NCBI GenBank assembly: GCA_035543015.1
Contig: DATKKG010000088.1
Location: forward strand, 1-63,316
Origin: DATKKG01 sp035543015
GTDB lineage: Archaea > Thermoproteota > Nitrososphaeria > Conexivisphaerales > DTJL01
Length of the DNA: 63,316 nt
Reading direction: 5' to 3'
The notes under the pieces are model-generated. The model did no database searches. It saw nothing but the letters and a program-made list of their open reading frames with translations, and was not told where the DNA came from. The position numbers and the translations under genes are program-made. Shown one piece after another: positions 25,870 to 33,630 of this stretch. The stretch's first letter is position 1. Every line of letters starts with the position of its first letter.

Positions 25870-26742
25870 TTAGGTCTTGTCGGACAGGCTCGCGGCGTAG
25901 GCCACGATGGCTTTGCAGACGTCGGCCATGAAGGCGTAGTTGAGCCTGTCGGGCAAGTCCCCGACGGCGTGGTAGTTCTGGTACCTCGAGGCCCCCGTGT
26001 CCGTCAGCAGTAGAGCGGGGTACCCGCGCGCCCAGAAAGTCGTCTGGTCTCCCCTAAGGCCCTCCGGGGCCGACTCCCCCCTGCCGGCGAGCACCAGAGG
26101 AGCTGTTGACAGACTGGGAACGGCGGCCTTGCAGACCGCCGAGAAGGAGTCCAAGAGCGGCTTCGAGCCCTCGCAACCCACGATGGCGAGGAAGTCCCCC
26201 TTGGGCGGCAACGGCTCGGGCAGCCCCTCCGGCGTTGATTGTTTCATCTGGCCTGATGCACCCACGGAATCCAGGCATATCGCCGCCGTCACCGGAATCC
26301 CCCGGGACCTGATGCTGGCTAGGTAACTCTCGCTTCCCCTAAGGGCGATGCCCTGCCATGTCTCCTTCATGGAGATGGCCGAGAAGAAGACCCGGACGGG
26401 GATCCCCGAGGCTCCGATGAGCCTGCTCGCTTCCAGCATTACGGCGACACCGCTCGCGTTGTCGTCGGCCCCCGGGGACTTCTCGACGGTGTCATAGTGG
26501 GCCATGAGGATGAGGGTCGGCGGATCGTTGAAGCCGGCGGCCTTCTCGCCCACCACGTTGTGGAAGACGAACTTCCCCGTACTCCAGCTCTGGTCCACCA
26601 TGTAGCAACCGCTCTCCACCATCCGTCCCCAGATGTAGTCCCTGGCCCTGTCCAAGCCGGCCGGGTTCGCGTCGGGCTGTCTTACGTAGGAAAGGTTGGC
26701 CACATGGGTCTTCAGAAGCTCTTGGAGAACGTCGGCTGACAA
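25870..26742 (-). CDS. M28-family metallopeptidase
   Basis: A 290-residue zinc aminopeptidase-type protein. Metal ligands expected in the family are seen in AHYDTV (about 81), GADDNASGV (about 95), SMKET (glutamate about 128; the usual EE pair is KE), CLDSVG (aspartate) and NYHAVGD (histidine near 265). There is no signal peptide, so it is cytoplasmic; family substrates range from peptides to glutaminyl cyclisation. ATG 26742 is clear. It is followed by the YhfC-like membrane gene. Confidence 0.82.
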   Translation of the reverse strand: MSADVLQELLKTHVANLSYVRQPDANPAGLDRARDYIWGRMVESGCYMVDQSWSTGKFVFHNVVGEKAAGFNDPPTLILMAHYDTVEKSPGADDNASGVAVMLEASRLIGASGIPVRVFFSAISMKETWQGIALRGSESYLASIRSRGIPVTAAICLDSVGASGQMKQSTPEGLPEPLPPKGDFLAIVGCEGSKPLLDSFSAVCKAAVPSLSTAPLVLAGRGESAPEGLRGDQTTFWARGYPALLLTDTGASRYQNYHAVGDLPDRLNYAFMADVCKAIVAYAASLSDKT

Positions 26743-26809
26743 AATCGTTCAACAAAGGCCTAGCAAAGTGAAAAATAAAAACCTTGGGCAGAAACGTGCC
26801 CTGCGTGCC

Positions 26810-28846
26810 TCAGCGTCCCCCGTTCTGCCTGGACTCCGCTTGGGGAACGAGCTCGTCCTGGTGGACGGGGGAACCCTTGAGCCTCCTGCCGGCGAGCCTT
26901 TCGAGAGCCCTGACCACTGCCGGAGGGACCCCGGTCGTGGCGGCTTCGCCCACGCCCTTCACCTGTGCCCCTTCGGAGGACTCGTGTTCCGCGAGCTCCA
27001 CCGTAACACGGGGGACGGAAGTCGAGGAGGGGAGACCGGTCTCAGCCAGAGTGCCTGTCACCAGCTGCCCTTCGGCGTCGTACCATGACTCTTCGGAAAG
27101 CGCTTGACCGATTCCCTGGGCAGCGCCGCCGACCACCTGGGCAGCCACGTTGTCCCTGTCCAAGACCTTTCCTATGTCGTAGTAGGAGTGGCATTCCTCA
27201 ACCTTGGCCTTCCCTGAATCACTGAGGGACGCCTTGACCAAGTTGGCGCCCAAGGTGCCGACGGATTCCCGCATGTGGTGGAAGACCCTGACGTCGAACT
27301 CGCGCTTGAGGAGCTCCTCAGGAGAGCCTATCCCCGAGGCCCTGGCCTGCTCCCTGATCTTGCCGGCCGCCTCGACTAGGGCTCCGCCCGCGACTATCGC
27401 GGTCCTGCTCCCCCAGGTGCCTATCCCTTCGTCCAGCTCATCGGTGTCCCCTGGTTCGAGCCTGACCGCAGATTCGGGAATTCCCAGCTCGTCGTGCAGG
27501 ATGCGCCGAGCTATCACGATGTGTCTCTGCCCGCTCTGAGAGCCCCCGATCCAGACCCTCGCAAGGCCTTCCCTGATGGAGATCCTCGCCGATTCGCCCG
27601 GCTGGACGGCGGAGGTAAGGATGAAGCAGGAGAAGCCGACGCCTTCTTCGGCCGCCCGGTTCCAGTATCGCAGCTTCTCCGCTGCGGTCCTGAGGAAGGG
27701 TTCGAACGGGTCGACCTTGAGCCCCGTGGGGGAAATGAACTGCTTGGGGCTGGCGTTCCTGAGCCTGACCTCGACGGGGTCGATCTTGAGCTCGTCGGCC
27801 AAGAGGTCCATCATCCTCTCGATGAAGAACGCGGCCTCAGGTCTCCCCGCGCCTCGGTACGGCCCAAGAGGGACCTTGTTGGTGAAGACGGAGGAGGCGG
27901 AGATGTACGCCTTCTTGATCGCATAGGGTCCAGTGAGCAGGTGGCCTATGAAGCCCGGAGCGGACGAACCGATCCCCATGGCGAACGCTCCGTTGTCCAC
28001 AAGGATGTCGGCCTTAAGGCCCCTGACATGACCCTCCCTGTCAGAGAAGATTCGCATCCGGGCTCGCGCTCCACGCCCTTGGCTGGTCGCAACGAGGTGC
28101 TCAGACCTCGACTCCACCCACTTGACAGGCCTTCCGGTCTTGATGGCGGCGTAGCAGGCGACCGCATATTCCGGATAGAGCGAGCTCTTGGCTCCGAAGG
28201 CGCCACCCGTGTCCATCTGGACCACCCTCACCCTTTCAGGAGGCAGCCCCAGGATCTCGCTCAGGGCCTCCCTCCAGGTGTGAACGGATTGGGTCGAAGC
28301 CCAGACCGTCAGCCTTTCGCCGTCGTACCTGGCGACGAGACCGCGCGGCTCCATCGGGTTAGGGGAGATCCGGGCGTTTGTCAGGTCGTCTTCGAGGACG
28401 ATGGGTGAATCGTCGGTGAAGTCTTCACCTATCTTGAAGGAGCTGACAGTGTTCGATTTGATGTTCGGATGTATGGGTTCAAACGTTGCGGCTTCTTCAG
28501 GGTCGATCAGAGGCTTGAGCGGCTCATAGTCGACCTCGACTTCCTCCAGGAGGTCTTCAGCTTCGTAGGCGTCCTTCCCCAGGACGCCGGCCACTGGCTG
28601 GCCACGATAACTGACGTAGCCGGTGGGCAGAGCCGGGTAGTCCACCGGCGCGGGGCCGCCCCATGCCCCCTCTCCCACTGAGACCAGGTTTCCCTTGAAC
28701 TCGTCGCCCGTTATGCCACCTTTCAGCTTCAGTATCCTAGCCCTTGCGTAGGGGCTTCGCAGGAGCTTCAGATGGAGCGTCCCCTCGAACCTGATGTCGT
28801 CGACGAACCTCGCTCTGCCAGAAAGGAACTTGTCGATGTCACTCAA
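26810..28846 (-). CDS. Molybdenum hydroxylase large subunit (CoxL/xanthine dehydrogenase family)
   Basis: The molybdopterin-cytosine-dinucleotide-binding catalytic subunit, 678 residues against about 780 in typical CoxL. It shows the N-terminal RFVDDI, GGAFGAKSS (cofactor loop), VPLGPYRGAGRPEA at the active-site loop and KGVGEAATTGVPPAV with the catalytic glutamate. True CO dehydrogenase (form I) has AYXCSFR at the active loop; here it is PYRGAGR, as in form II or other hydroxylases, so the substrate is probably not CO but an aldehyde, purine or other heterocycle. Its partners coxMS lie upstream on the same strand, separated by an inverted coxG. Confidence 0.85.
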   Translation of the reverse strand: MSDIDKFLSGRARFVDDIRFEGTLHLKLLRSPYARARILKLKGGITGDEFKGNLVSVGEGAWGGPAPVDYPALPTGYVSYRGQPVAGVLGKDAYEAEDLLEEVEVDYEPLKPLIDPEEAATFEPIHPNIKSNTVSSFKIGEDFTDDSPIVLEDDLTNARISPNPMEPRGLVARYDGERLTVWASTQSVHTWREALSEILGLPPERVRVVQMDTGGAFGAKSSLYPEYAVACYAAIKTGRPVKWVESRSEHLVATSQGRGARARMRIFSDREGHVRGLKADILVDNGAFAMGIGSSAPGFIGHLLTGPYAIKKAYISASSVFTNKVPLGPYRGAGRPEAAFFIERMMDLLADELKIDPVEVRLRNASPKQFISPTGLKVDPFEPFLRTAAEKLRYWNRAAEEGVGFSCFILTSAVQPGESARISIREGLARVWIGGSQSGQRHIVIARRILHDELGIPESAVRLEPGDTDELDEGIGTWGSRTAIVAGGALVEAAGKIREQARASGIGSPEELLKREFDVRVFHHMRESVGTLGANLVKASLSDSGKAKVEECHSYYDIGKVLDRDNVAAQVVGGAAQGIGQALSEESWYDAEGQLVTGTLAETGLPSSTSVPRVTVELAEHESSEGAQVKGVGEAATTGVPPAVVRALERLAGRRLKGSPVHQDELVPQAESRQNGGR

Positions 28847-28989
28847 GCCAGGAGCCCTCTCCGCCGATGCCTTTCCGTGATTGACCGCTAGGGTAGTTAA
28901 GGGTTGGCGCTATCTCGCGATCCCAAGCCCTTCCGCGTGAAGCTTCCCGGAAAGCCGTATTAGGCTAGCAATCGGGGAACCGGAAACGG

Positions 28990-29439
28990 ATGGAGTTCAG
29001 AGGGTCGGAGCTCATACGGGCCGGAAGGGAGGCTGTCTTCGGCTACATCACCGACGCGGAGAACTTCTCCAGGGGCATTCCGGACATACAAAGAGTGACG
29101 GTCCTGGGACCTGACAGGTTCGAGGTGGTGGCGAAACTGGGCATCTCCATGATCAGGGCCAGCTTCGACATTACATTCCAAGTCTTGGAGCGGTTGGCTC
29201 CGTCGTACGTCAAGCTGCGGGGGCATGGCCTCGGGGCAGGGAGCGCGGTAGACTTGGAGATCTCGATTGACCTGACTCAAGACGGCCCGAACACGGCCCT
29301 AGAATGGAAAGCGGATGCGAACGTTTCCGGAACGCTAGCATCGCTCGGGCAGAGGGTGCTTGGGTCCGTCGCGGAGAGGCTGGTCAGGGAAGTCTTCGGA
29401 AACTTGCACGCGTCGCTCGAGCCGAGGGAACCGGCCTAG
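28990..29439 (+). CDS. coxG: CoxG-like SRPBCC protein
   Basis: A 149-residue START/SRPBCC-fold protein starting EFRGSELIRAGREAVFGYITD, the typical CoxG N-terminus, and ending in the long C-terminal helix LGSVAERLVREVFGNLHASL. CoxG proteins help assemble or membrane-anchor molybdenum hydroxylases, and some bind quinones. It lies between coxL and coxS but on the opposite strand, and its stop overlaps the coxS stop by 4 bases. Confidence 0.85.
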   Translation: MEFRGSELIRAGREAVFGYITDAENFSRGIPDIQRVTVLGPDRFEVVAKLGISMIRASFDITFQVLERLAPSYVKLRGHGLGAGSAVDLEISIDLTQDGPNTALEWKADANVSGTLASLGQRVLGSVAERLVREVFGNLHASLEPREPA

Positions 29440-29903
29440 CCCTCACTTCGTATGGACCTCGAAGCCTTCAGGATGGCGTCCACGATCCCCGAATATCCAG
29501 TGCACCTGCAGATGTTGCCCTCGATGGCCTTCCTTACTGACGCCTCGTCTAGCCCAGGCGACCTCTGGAGAAGGTCGTATGAGGTCATCAGGACCCCAGG
29601 AGTGCAGAAGCCGCACTGGACGGCCGCACATTCGGAGAAGGCTTCCTGAAGGGGGTGCAGTCCGCCCTCGGAGGAAAGCCCCTCCGAGGTGAGGATCGAG
29701 GAGCCATCTGCCTGGACCCCGAAGAGAAGGCATGACTTGACGGCAGCGCCGTCCATGATGATGGTGCACGCGCCGCACCTTCCCTCGTCGCATCCCTGGT
29801 GAACGCTCAGGAGACCCGAGTCCCTCAACAAGTCGACCAGGAGGACCCTGGGCTCAACATCGGCCTCGCGTTTCTTGCCATTGACGGTGAACACGATGTG
29901 CAT
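29436..29903 (-). CDS. Molybdenum hydroxylase [2Fe-2S] subunit (CoxS-like)
   Basis: A 155-residue electron-transfer subunit with a plant-type ferredoxin cluster (CDEGRCGACTIIMDG...C, about 43-60) and the second cluster in QCGFCTPGVL...NICRCTGY (about 99-138). All eight cysteines are present. It starts immediately after the coxM-like stop (ATG 29903 adjoining the TGA), so they are co-translated. The length is standard. Confidence 0.93.
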   Translation of the reverse strand: MHIVFTVNGKKREADVEPRVLLVDLLRDSGLLSVHQGCDEGRCGACTIIMDGAAVKSCLLFGVQADGSSILTSEGLSSEGGLHPLQEAFSECAAVQCGFCTPGVLMTSYDLLQRSPGLDEASVRKAIEGNICRCTGYSGIVDAILKASRSIRSEG

Positions 29904-30773
29904 TCAGGCACCCCCGACCGCGGCCAGCAGCGCGCGCCTCGTTGCCAGGGCAGCCATCTCACGCCTGTAGTCCGCGCGCACCCTCGCGTCCACCAACGGC
30001 CCCCTTAGCTCGGAACGAGCTATGGCAGAGGCCTCCGCGACGAGCTCCGCGGTTATGGTCTTGTCTCGAAGGATCTCCTCGGCGCCAAAGGCGTGAAAGG
30101 GGACCGCCGTGCAGGCCCCGATGACGATGGTGGCTTGGGAACAGGTCGCGCCGTCCGTCTTGAGGAGGACCGCGGAGATCGCGGTGGAGTAGCTCCCTCC
30201 CTGTCCGCGGATGGCTTCGTATCCCCAATGACTCCCGGCAGCAGGTGGAATCCTGACTTCCACGAGCAGCTCGTCCGGGGCCAGCGAGGTCGTGAACAGG
30301 TCTCGGAAGAATTCGGAGACTGGGATCACCCTTCTCCCGCGTGGGCCCCGGGCCACCAACTGGGCACCCAGCGCCGTCAGCGCGGGCGGGTAGTGAGCGG
30401 CGGGGTCGGCGTGACAGAGGCTTCCCCCGATGGTTCCCCTGTTCCTCACCTGGTAGTCCCCGATGTCGCTGGCCGCCTTGGCGAGCATGGGACAAAGGTC
30501 CCTCGCGATTGGCGAGGCAGAGATGTCGTAATGCGTAGTCAGGGCCCCCATCCTGATCTGGCCGTCCTCCTCTCTGACATACGATAGCTCCTCCTTCAGA
30601 TGCTTTCCCAGGTCGATGACGGCCTTCGGACTCGCCAGCCTGAACTTCATCAATGGCACAAGGCTCTGGCCGCCGGCGAGGACCTTCGCGTCGTCTCCGT
30701 TCTCCACGACAAGTCCGACGGCCTCTTCGATGGAGGCCGGAGCGAAATACTCGAAAGGTCTAGGGACAGGCAT
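29904..30773 (-). CDS. Molybdenum hydroxylase FAD subunit (CoxM-like)
   Basis: A 289-residue FAD-binding subunit. It has VLAGGQSLVPLMKFRLASP (about 34-52) and TIGGSLCHADPAAHYPPAL (about 110-128), the two FAD-contact motifs of the family, and a C-terminal CO-dehydrogenase flavoprotein domain. It is the first gene of the coxM-coxS pair. AT-rich elements (GATAAGG and TCTAAAGG near 30808-30825) lie upstream on the minus strand as promoter candidates. Confidence 0.92.
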   Translation of the reverse strand: MPVPRPFEYFAPASIEEAVGLVVENGDDAKVLAGGQSLVPLMKFRLASPKAVIDLGKHLKEELSYVREEDGQIRMGALTTHYDISASPIARDLCPMLAKAASDIGDYQVRNRGTIGGSLCHADPAAHYPPALTALGAQLVARGPRGRRVIPVSEFFRDLFTTSLAPDELLVEVRIPPAAGSHWGYEAIRGQGGSYSTAISAVLLKTDGATCSQATIVIGACTAVPFHAFGAEEILRDKTITAELVAEASAIARSELRGPLVDARVRADYRREMAALATRRALLAAVGGA

Positions 30774-30879
30774 GGCGGACGCGTCGATGTGACCCGTTGC
30801 GACCTTTAGACCTTATCGCGCGAACTTGGGACTAACGCCCGGCCAGCCTGCGGTGTCCGTGGCAAGAAAAGGATGAAGA

Positions 30880-30977
30880 TGGTAGCGGGGGGTGGATTTG
30901 GACCACCGCTCTGCGGGTTCCTCAGATGAAATCATCCTATGAGCCCGCCGGGATAGGCCTGGCTTCCCCACCCCGCT
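30880..30977 (-). tRNA. Initiator tRNA-Met (CAT) with 19-nt intron, CCA encoded
   Basis: Minus-strand reading: acceptor AGCGGGG/CCCCGCT with the A1-U72 pair of archaeal initiators, D-arm GGGA/TCCC, anticodon stem GCGGG/CCCGC containing the three initiator G-C pairs, mature loop CTCATAA. The loop is split after A37 by a 19-nt intron (GGATGATTTCATCTGAGGA). The T-arm is GGTGG-TCCAAAT-CCACC, so position 55 is C rather than the usual T. A and CCA follow. The mature length is 76 nt without CCA. A TATTAAA element at 31012-31018 is the probable promoter. Confidence 0.9.
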
Positions 30978-31037
30978 ACGAAGGACCAGAGAAGGCTTGC
31001 CGCCCGTTGCGTATTAAAGGTTTTTGCGGCGAGTTGG

Positions 31038-32315
31038 TCAGACTTCGTAGGAGGGAGTCGCTGGCTTGCTGAGATGGCGACGCGCCCGGGGAGGCACCGC
31101 GTACAGTCCGAGTGAGATTCCCCTCTCCACGGGCACCTCCTCGGCTTCGAGGGCCGTGGACTTGAACTTGCACTTTGGGCATTGGTAGCCCTTCCCCTTC
31201 CCTTCGGACTTCATCGTCTTCCCGCATCTGGGGCATCGAGGGTTCCGCCTGACGGTCTTTGGCACCAGGGAAAGGACTTCGAGCTTCTCCACGTTGACGG
31301 TGAGAGGCCTTTCCGGCTTCTCCTTCACCCCACCATACACCCTGACCACGTCGCCTACCAGGAAGGCCTTCCCAACGTCCCTGAAACCGCGCGTGGGCTC
31401 ATAGATCGCGCAGTCAACGGAGCCGGTGTCGTCCTTGATGTGGAATATCACATGGCCTCCTCTAATCGTGCGGGGCTTGGAGGCGACCGTCCCCGAGACC
31501 TTGACAGTGGTGAGCGGCCTTATCCTGCCGGCGACTGCGTCCGATATGTGCGCGTCGGTGCCTTGGTTGGTTTCGTAGATCTGGAAGCGCTCAACCGGCT
31601 GGAGGGGCTCGACGATGCCGAAGGCCCTCTCCAAGTATTGGGGCTTGAAGGCCCTGATGCCGAAGTACACGGGGCAAGGGGTGTGCGGCATTATCCTGAC
31701 CTCGCCGGTGTTCGTGTCCAGGTTGTCGAAGGTGAACGGGTGTGTGGCGTCGTTCATCCTTACGATGGACCCCTCTTCCATCTTCCGCGGCGTACCGACG
31801 AACTCTGGCGTCCGGTAGGCGATGAGCTCGTAGGTCCTCCCGTATTCGAGGCGGTTCCCTATGGCCGCCAGGGCGCCTATGATGCCTCGACCTAGCTTGA
31901 ACTTGTGCACCTCGATCCCCAGCTGGCGAGCTACCTGATCGGCTTCTTCGATGGTCACCATCTCCTTGACCACCCTCGAGGAGAATTCGCCGAGGAGGGG
32001 TGGGATCTCATCGCCCAGGTAGAAGGCGACTCCGGATTCAGTTCCTTCGTCGTCCAACATGGCCATCTCGCCGACCCGTTGGAGGACGAGCTCCTTCACC
32101 TGAGGAAGGAGAAGGGGTGGCACGAGAAGCCTGAACGACAGGGCCGCGTTCCCCCTGGTCTTGAACGGGCAGTTTGGGTTCAGCCTGATCAGGCGCGGGA
32201 ACCCCGCCAGGCCGAGGCCGAACCTGTGCTTGATTTCGTCTATCAAGACAGCCGCGAGGTAGGTGGTGCACATCCCCTTGGACGAATCGGTGTCGTCGAT
32301 GCCGACGTGAAGCAT
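31038..32315 (-). CDS. tiaS: tRNA(Ile2) 2-agmatinylcytidine synthetase
   Basis: Attaches agmatine to C34 of tRNA-Ile(CAU) so that it reads AUA; essential in archaea. The 425 residues begin at ATG 32315 with LHVGIDDTDSSKGMCTTYLA, the family-defining N-terminus. A ferredoxin-like/TiaS catalytic region to about 260, an OB domain (about 285-370: VKVSGTVASKPRTI) and a C-terminal zinc ribbon (CPRCGKTM...CPKC, about 380-402) follow. An in-frame extension upstream of 32315 is poor coding sequence. It lies next to the initiator tRNA, which is not its substrate. Confidence 0.95.
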   Translation of the reverse strand: MLHVGIDDTDSSKGMCTTYLAAVLIDEIKHRFGLGLAGFPRLIRLNPNCPFKTRGNAALSFRLLVPPLLLPQVKELVLQRVGEMAMLDDEGTESGVAFYLGDEIPPLLGEFSSRVVKEMVTIEEADQVARQLGIEVHKFKLGRGIIGALAAIGNRLEYGRTYELIAYRTPEFVGTPRKMEEGSIVRMNDATHPFTFDNLDTNTGEVRIMPHTPCPVYFGIRAFKPQYLERAFGIVEPLQPVERFQIYETNQGTDAHISDAVAGRIRPLTTVKVSGTVASKPRTIRGGHVIFHIKDDTGSVDCAIYEPTRGFRDVGKAFLVGDVVRVYGGVKEKPERPLTVNVEKLEVLSLVPKTVRRNPRCPRCGKTMKSEGKGKGYQCPKCKFKSTALEAEEVPVERGISLGLYAVPPRARRHLSKPATPSYEV

Positions 32316-32416
32316 TACAGGTGATCCGCCCGTCCCCCTCAGAGGCAACTGAAGAGGCCCCTTCGCTGTCGCTATTTGAGCGTAGTGCCCGGCGGCTGTT
32401 ACCAATGAAAACGTGC

Positions 32417-32650
32417 CTACTCTTCGACTACGATCATGGTCAGGGTGGAGCGGACCTTCTCGAGGCGCCTGATATGCCAAGTGATGGTCTCCTTCACCTT
32501 CTCCATGGTGTCGGCTTCGACCTTCGCTATTAGATCGTACACGCCGTACACTACGTACACCTCGGTGACGTTGGTGATCTTCTTGAGCTCGGCCACCAAC
32601 TCCTCCTCAGAACCAAGGTCGGCGTTGATGAGGACGAATGCCTTTGGCAA
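32417..32650 (-). CDS. Stand-alone Lrp/AsnC effector-binding (RAM) domain protein
   Basis: A 77-residue protein consisting only of the alpha-beta RAM domain: AFVLINADLGSEEELVAELK, then VYVVYGVYDLIAKVEAD and a last strand STLTMIVVEE. There is no helix-turn-helix. Such proteins form octamers or decamers and bind amino acids or act with full-length Lrp proteins. It is divergent from tsr3 across about 40 bp. Confidence 0.9.
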   Translation of the reverse strand: MPKAFVLINADLGSEEELVAELKKITNVTEVYVVYGVYDLIAKVEADTMEKVKETITWHIRRLEKVRSTLTMIVVEE

Positions 32651-32692
32651 TCTTATCTGCCTAGCACATTAATAGAAGGTGATTTTAAGCAT

Positions 32693-33256
32693 TTGGGAGA
32701 ATCGCAGAGAGAATTGAACCTTGAGACGCCCAGAATAGCTAAACTGTTCGTGCTGCACCTGCGACAGGACGACCCATCCAAGTGCACGGCCTCCAAGCTC
32801 AGGCGCCTCGGGATGGTGAGCTTCCTCCCTGCCCATACTCGCAGGGGCCTCCTCCTCGATCCGTACTGCGACACGTCGATTTCGAGGACGGACCGGGAAG
32901 TGGTCCTCGCGGAGGGGCTGACGGCAATCGACGCCAGTTGGAAGAAGGCCGTGGAGTCGTTCACGGAGGTCGGCTGGAGACGCGACCACAGGCGTGCGCT
33001 TCCTTACCTTGTGGCAGCGAACCCTACGAACTACGGAATACCCGTCAACCTCTCGACCGCCGAGGCGCTGGCCGCGGCGTTGTTCATAACCGGAATGAAG
33101 GAGCAGGCTGAGAGGATCATGGAGTCGTTCAGGTGGGGCCACTCTTTCTTCGAGCTCAACCTGAAGTACCTTGAAGCCTACGCCGAAGCGGAATCGAGCG
33201 CGGCGGTCGTGCAGGCCCAGCGCACATTCATGCGAGAGCTGGGCTTCGCCGTTTAA
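32693..33256 (+). CDS. tsr3: Tsr3-type 16S rRNA aminocarboxypropyltransferase
   Basis: Transfers the 3-amino-3-carboxypropyl group of SAM to a methylated pseudouridine in the small-subunit rRNA decoding region (family DUF367 plus RLI-like N-terminus). The 187 residues show LRQDDPSKCTASKLRRLG (about 24-41), ALPYLVAANPTNYGIPVNLS (about 102-121) and LSTAEALAAALFI, all typical. The start is TTG 32693; a later TTG at 32714 is possible. It ends at 33256, two bases before the RNase P RNA TATA box. Confidence 0.9.
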   Translation: MGESQRELNLETPRIAKLFVLHLRQDDPSKCTASKLRRLGMVSFLPAHTRRGLLLDPYCDTSISRTDREVVLAEGLTAIDASWKKAVESFTEVGWRRDHRRALPYLVAANPTNYGIPVNLSTAEALAAALFITGMKEQAERIMESFRWGHSFFELNLKYLEAYAEAESSAAVVQAQRTFMRELGFAV

Positions 33257-33258
33257 CG

Positions 33259-33265
33259 TTTAAAT
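33259..33265 (+). promoter_or_regulatory. TATA box of the RNase P RNA gene
   Basis: TTTAAAT just after the tsr3 stop predicts transcription start near 33288, at the 5' end of the RNase P RNA. Confidence 0.6.
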
Positions 33266-33287
33266 GTCCGCGGCAATCGGAGCTAGG

Positions 33288-33600
33288 CCGAGGATGTGAG
33301 CTGGTGGGCAGGTTCGGGGCACAGCCCTGAGGAAGCTCCTCCCTCCGTGCAGGAGACGCGGCGTCGAGAGACGCAGCGGGAGACCGCTGGCTCTGGAACA
33401 GAAACGACACCCGCGCCGGGAACGCCATGAAGGCAGGAATGCCGGAGGACTCCCGGATGAGGGATGAAACGGCCAACCCGCGTGGAGCAAGGTCGAATGG
33501 GGCTGATGACAGGCTCTCTGCTGTAAGCCCGGGTAGACCTCTCAGCTGAATCCCGCCTAGAACAGAAGGAGGGCTATGGCCAGGAAACATCCTCACATCG
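33288..33600 (+). ncRNA. rnpB: RNase P RNA
   Basis: The 370-bp gap between tsr3 and polB has no ORF but carries RNase P RNA landmarks. Helix P1 is GATGTGAG (33293-33300) paired with CTCACATC (33592-33599). Conserved region I is TGAGGAAGCTCC (33328-33339). GGATGAAACGGCC (from 33462) and GGAGCAAGGTCGAATGGGG (33484-33502) match the P15/CR IV neighbourhood, and AACAGAAGGAGGGCTATGG (33561-33579) matches CR V, which pairs with region I to form P4. About 313 nt is normal for archaeal type A. The exact 3' end is uncertain. Confidence 0.88.
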
Positions 33601-33630
33601 AACCCCACCAGGGGGTATGGACGGAAGCGT

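Noticed and set aside
26810..28846. Annotation as aerobic CO dehydrogenase
   Set aside because: The active-site loop is PYRGAGR, not the AYXCSFR of form I enzymes, so only the wider hydroxylase family is supported.
30880..32315. tRNA(CAT) next to tiaS as a tRNA-Ile2 substrate
   Set aside because: The A1-U72 pair and GGG/CCC anticodon stem mark it as the initiator, not Ile2; the proximity seems coincidental.
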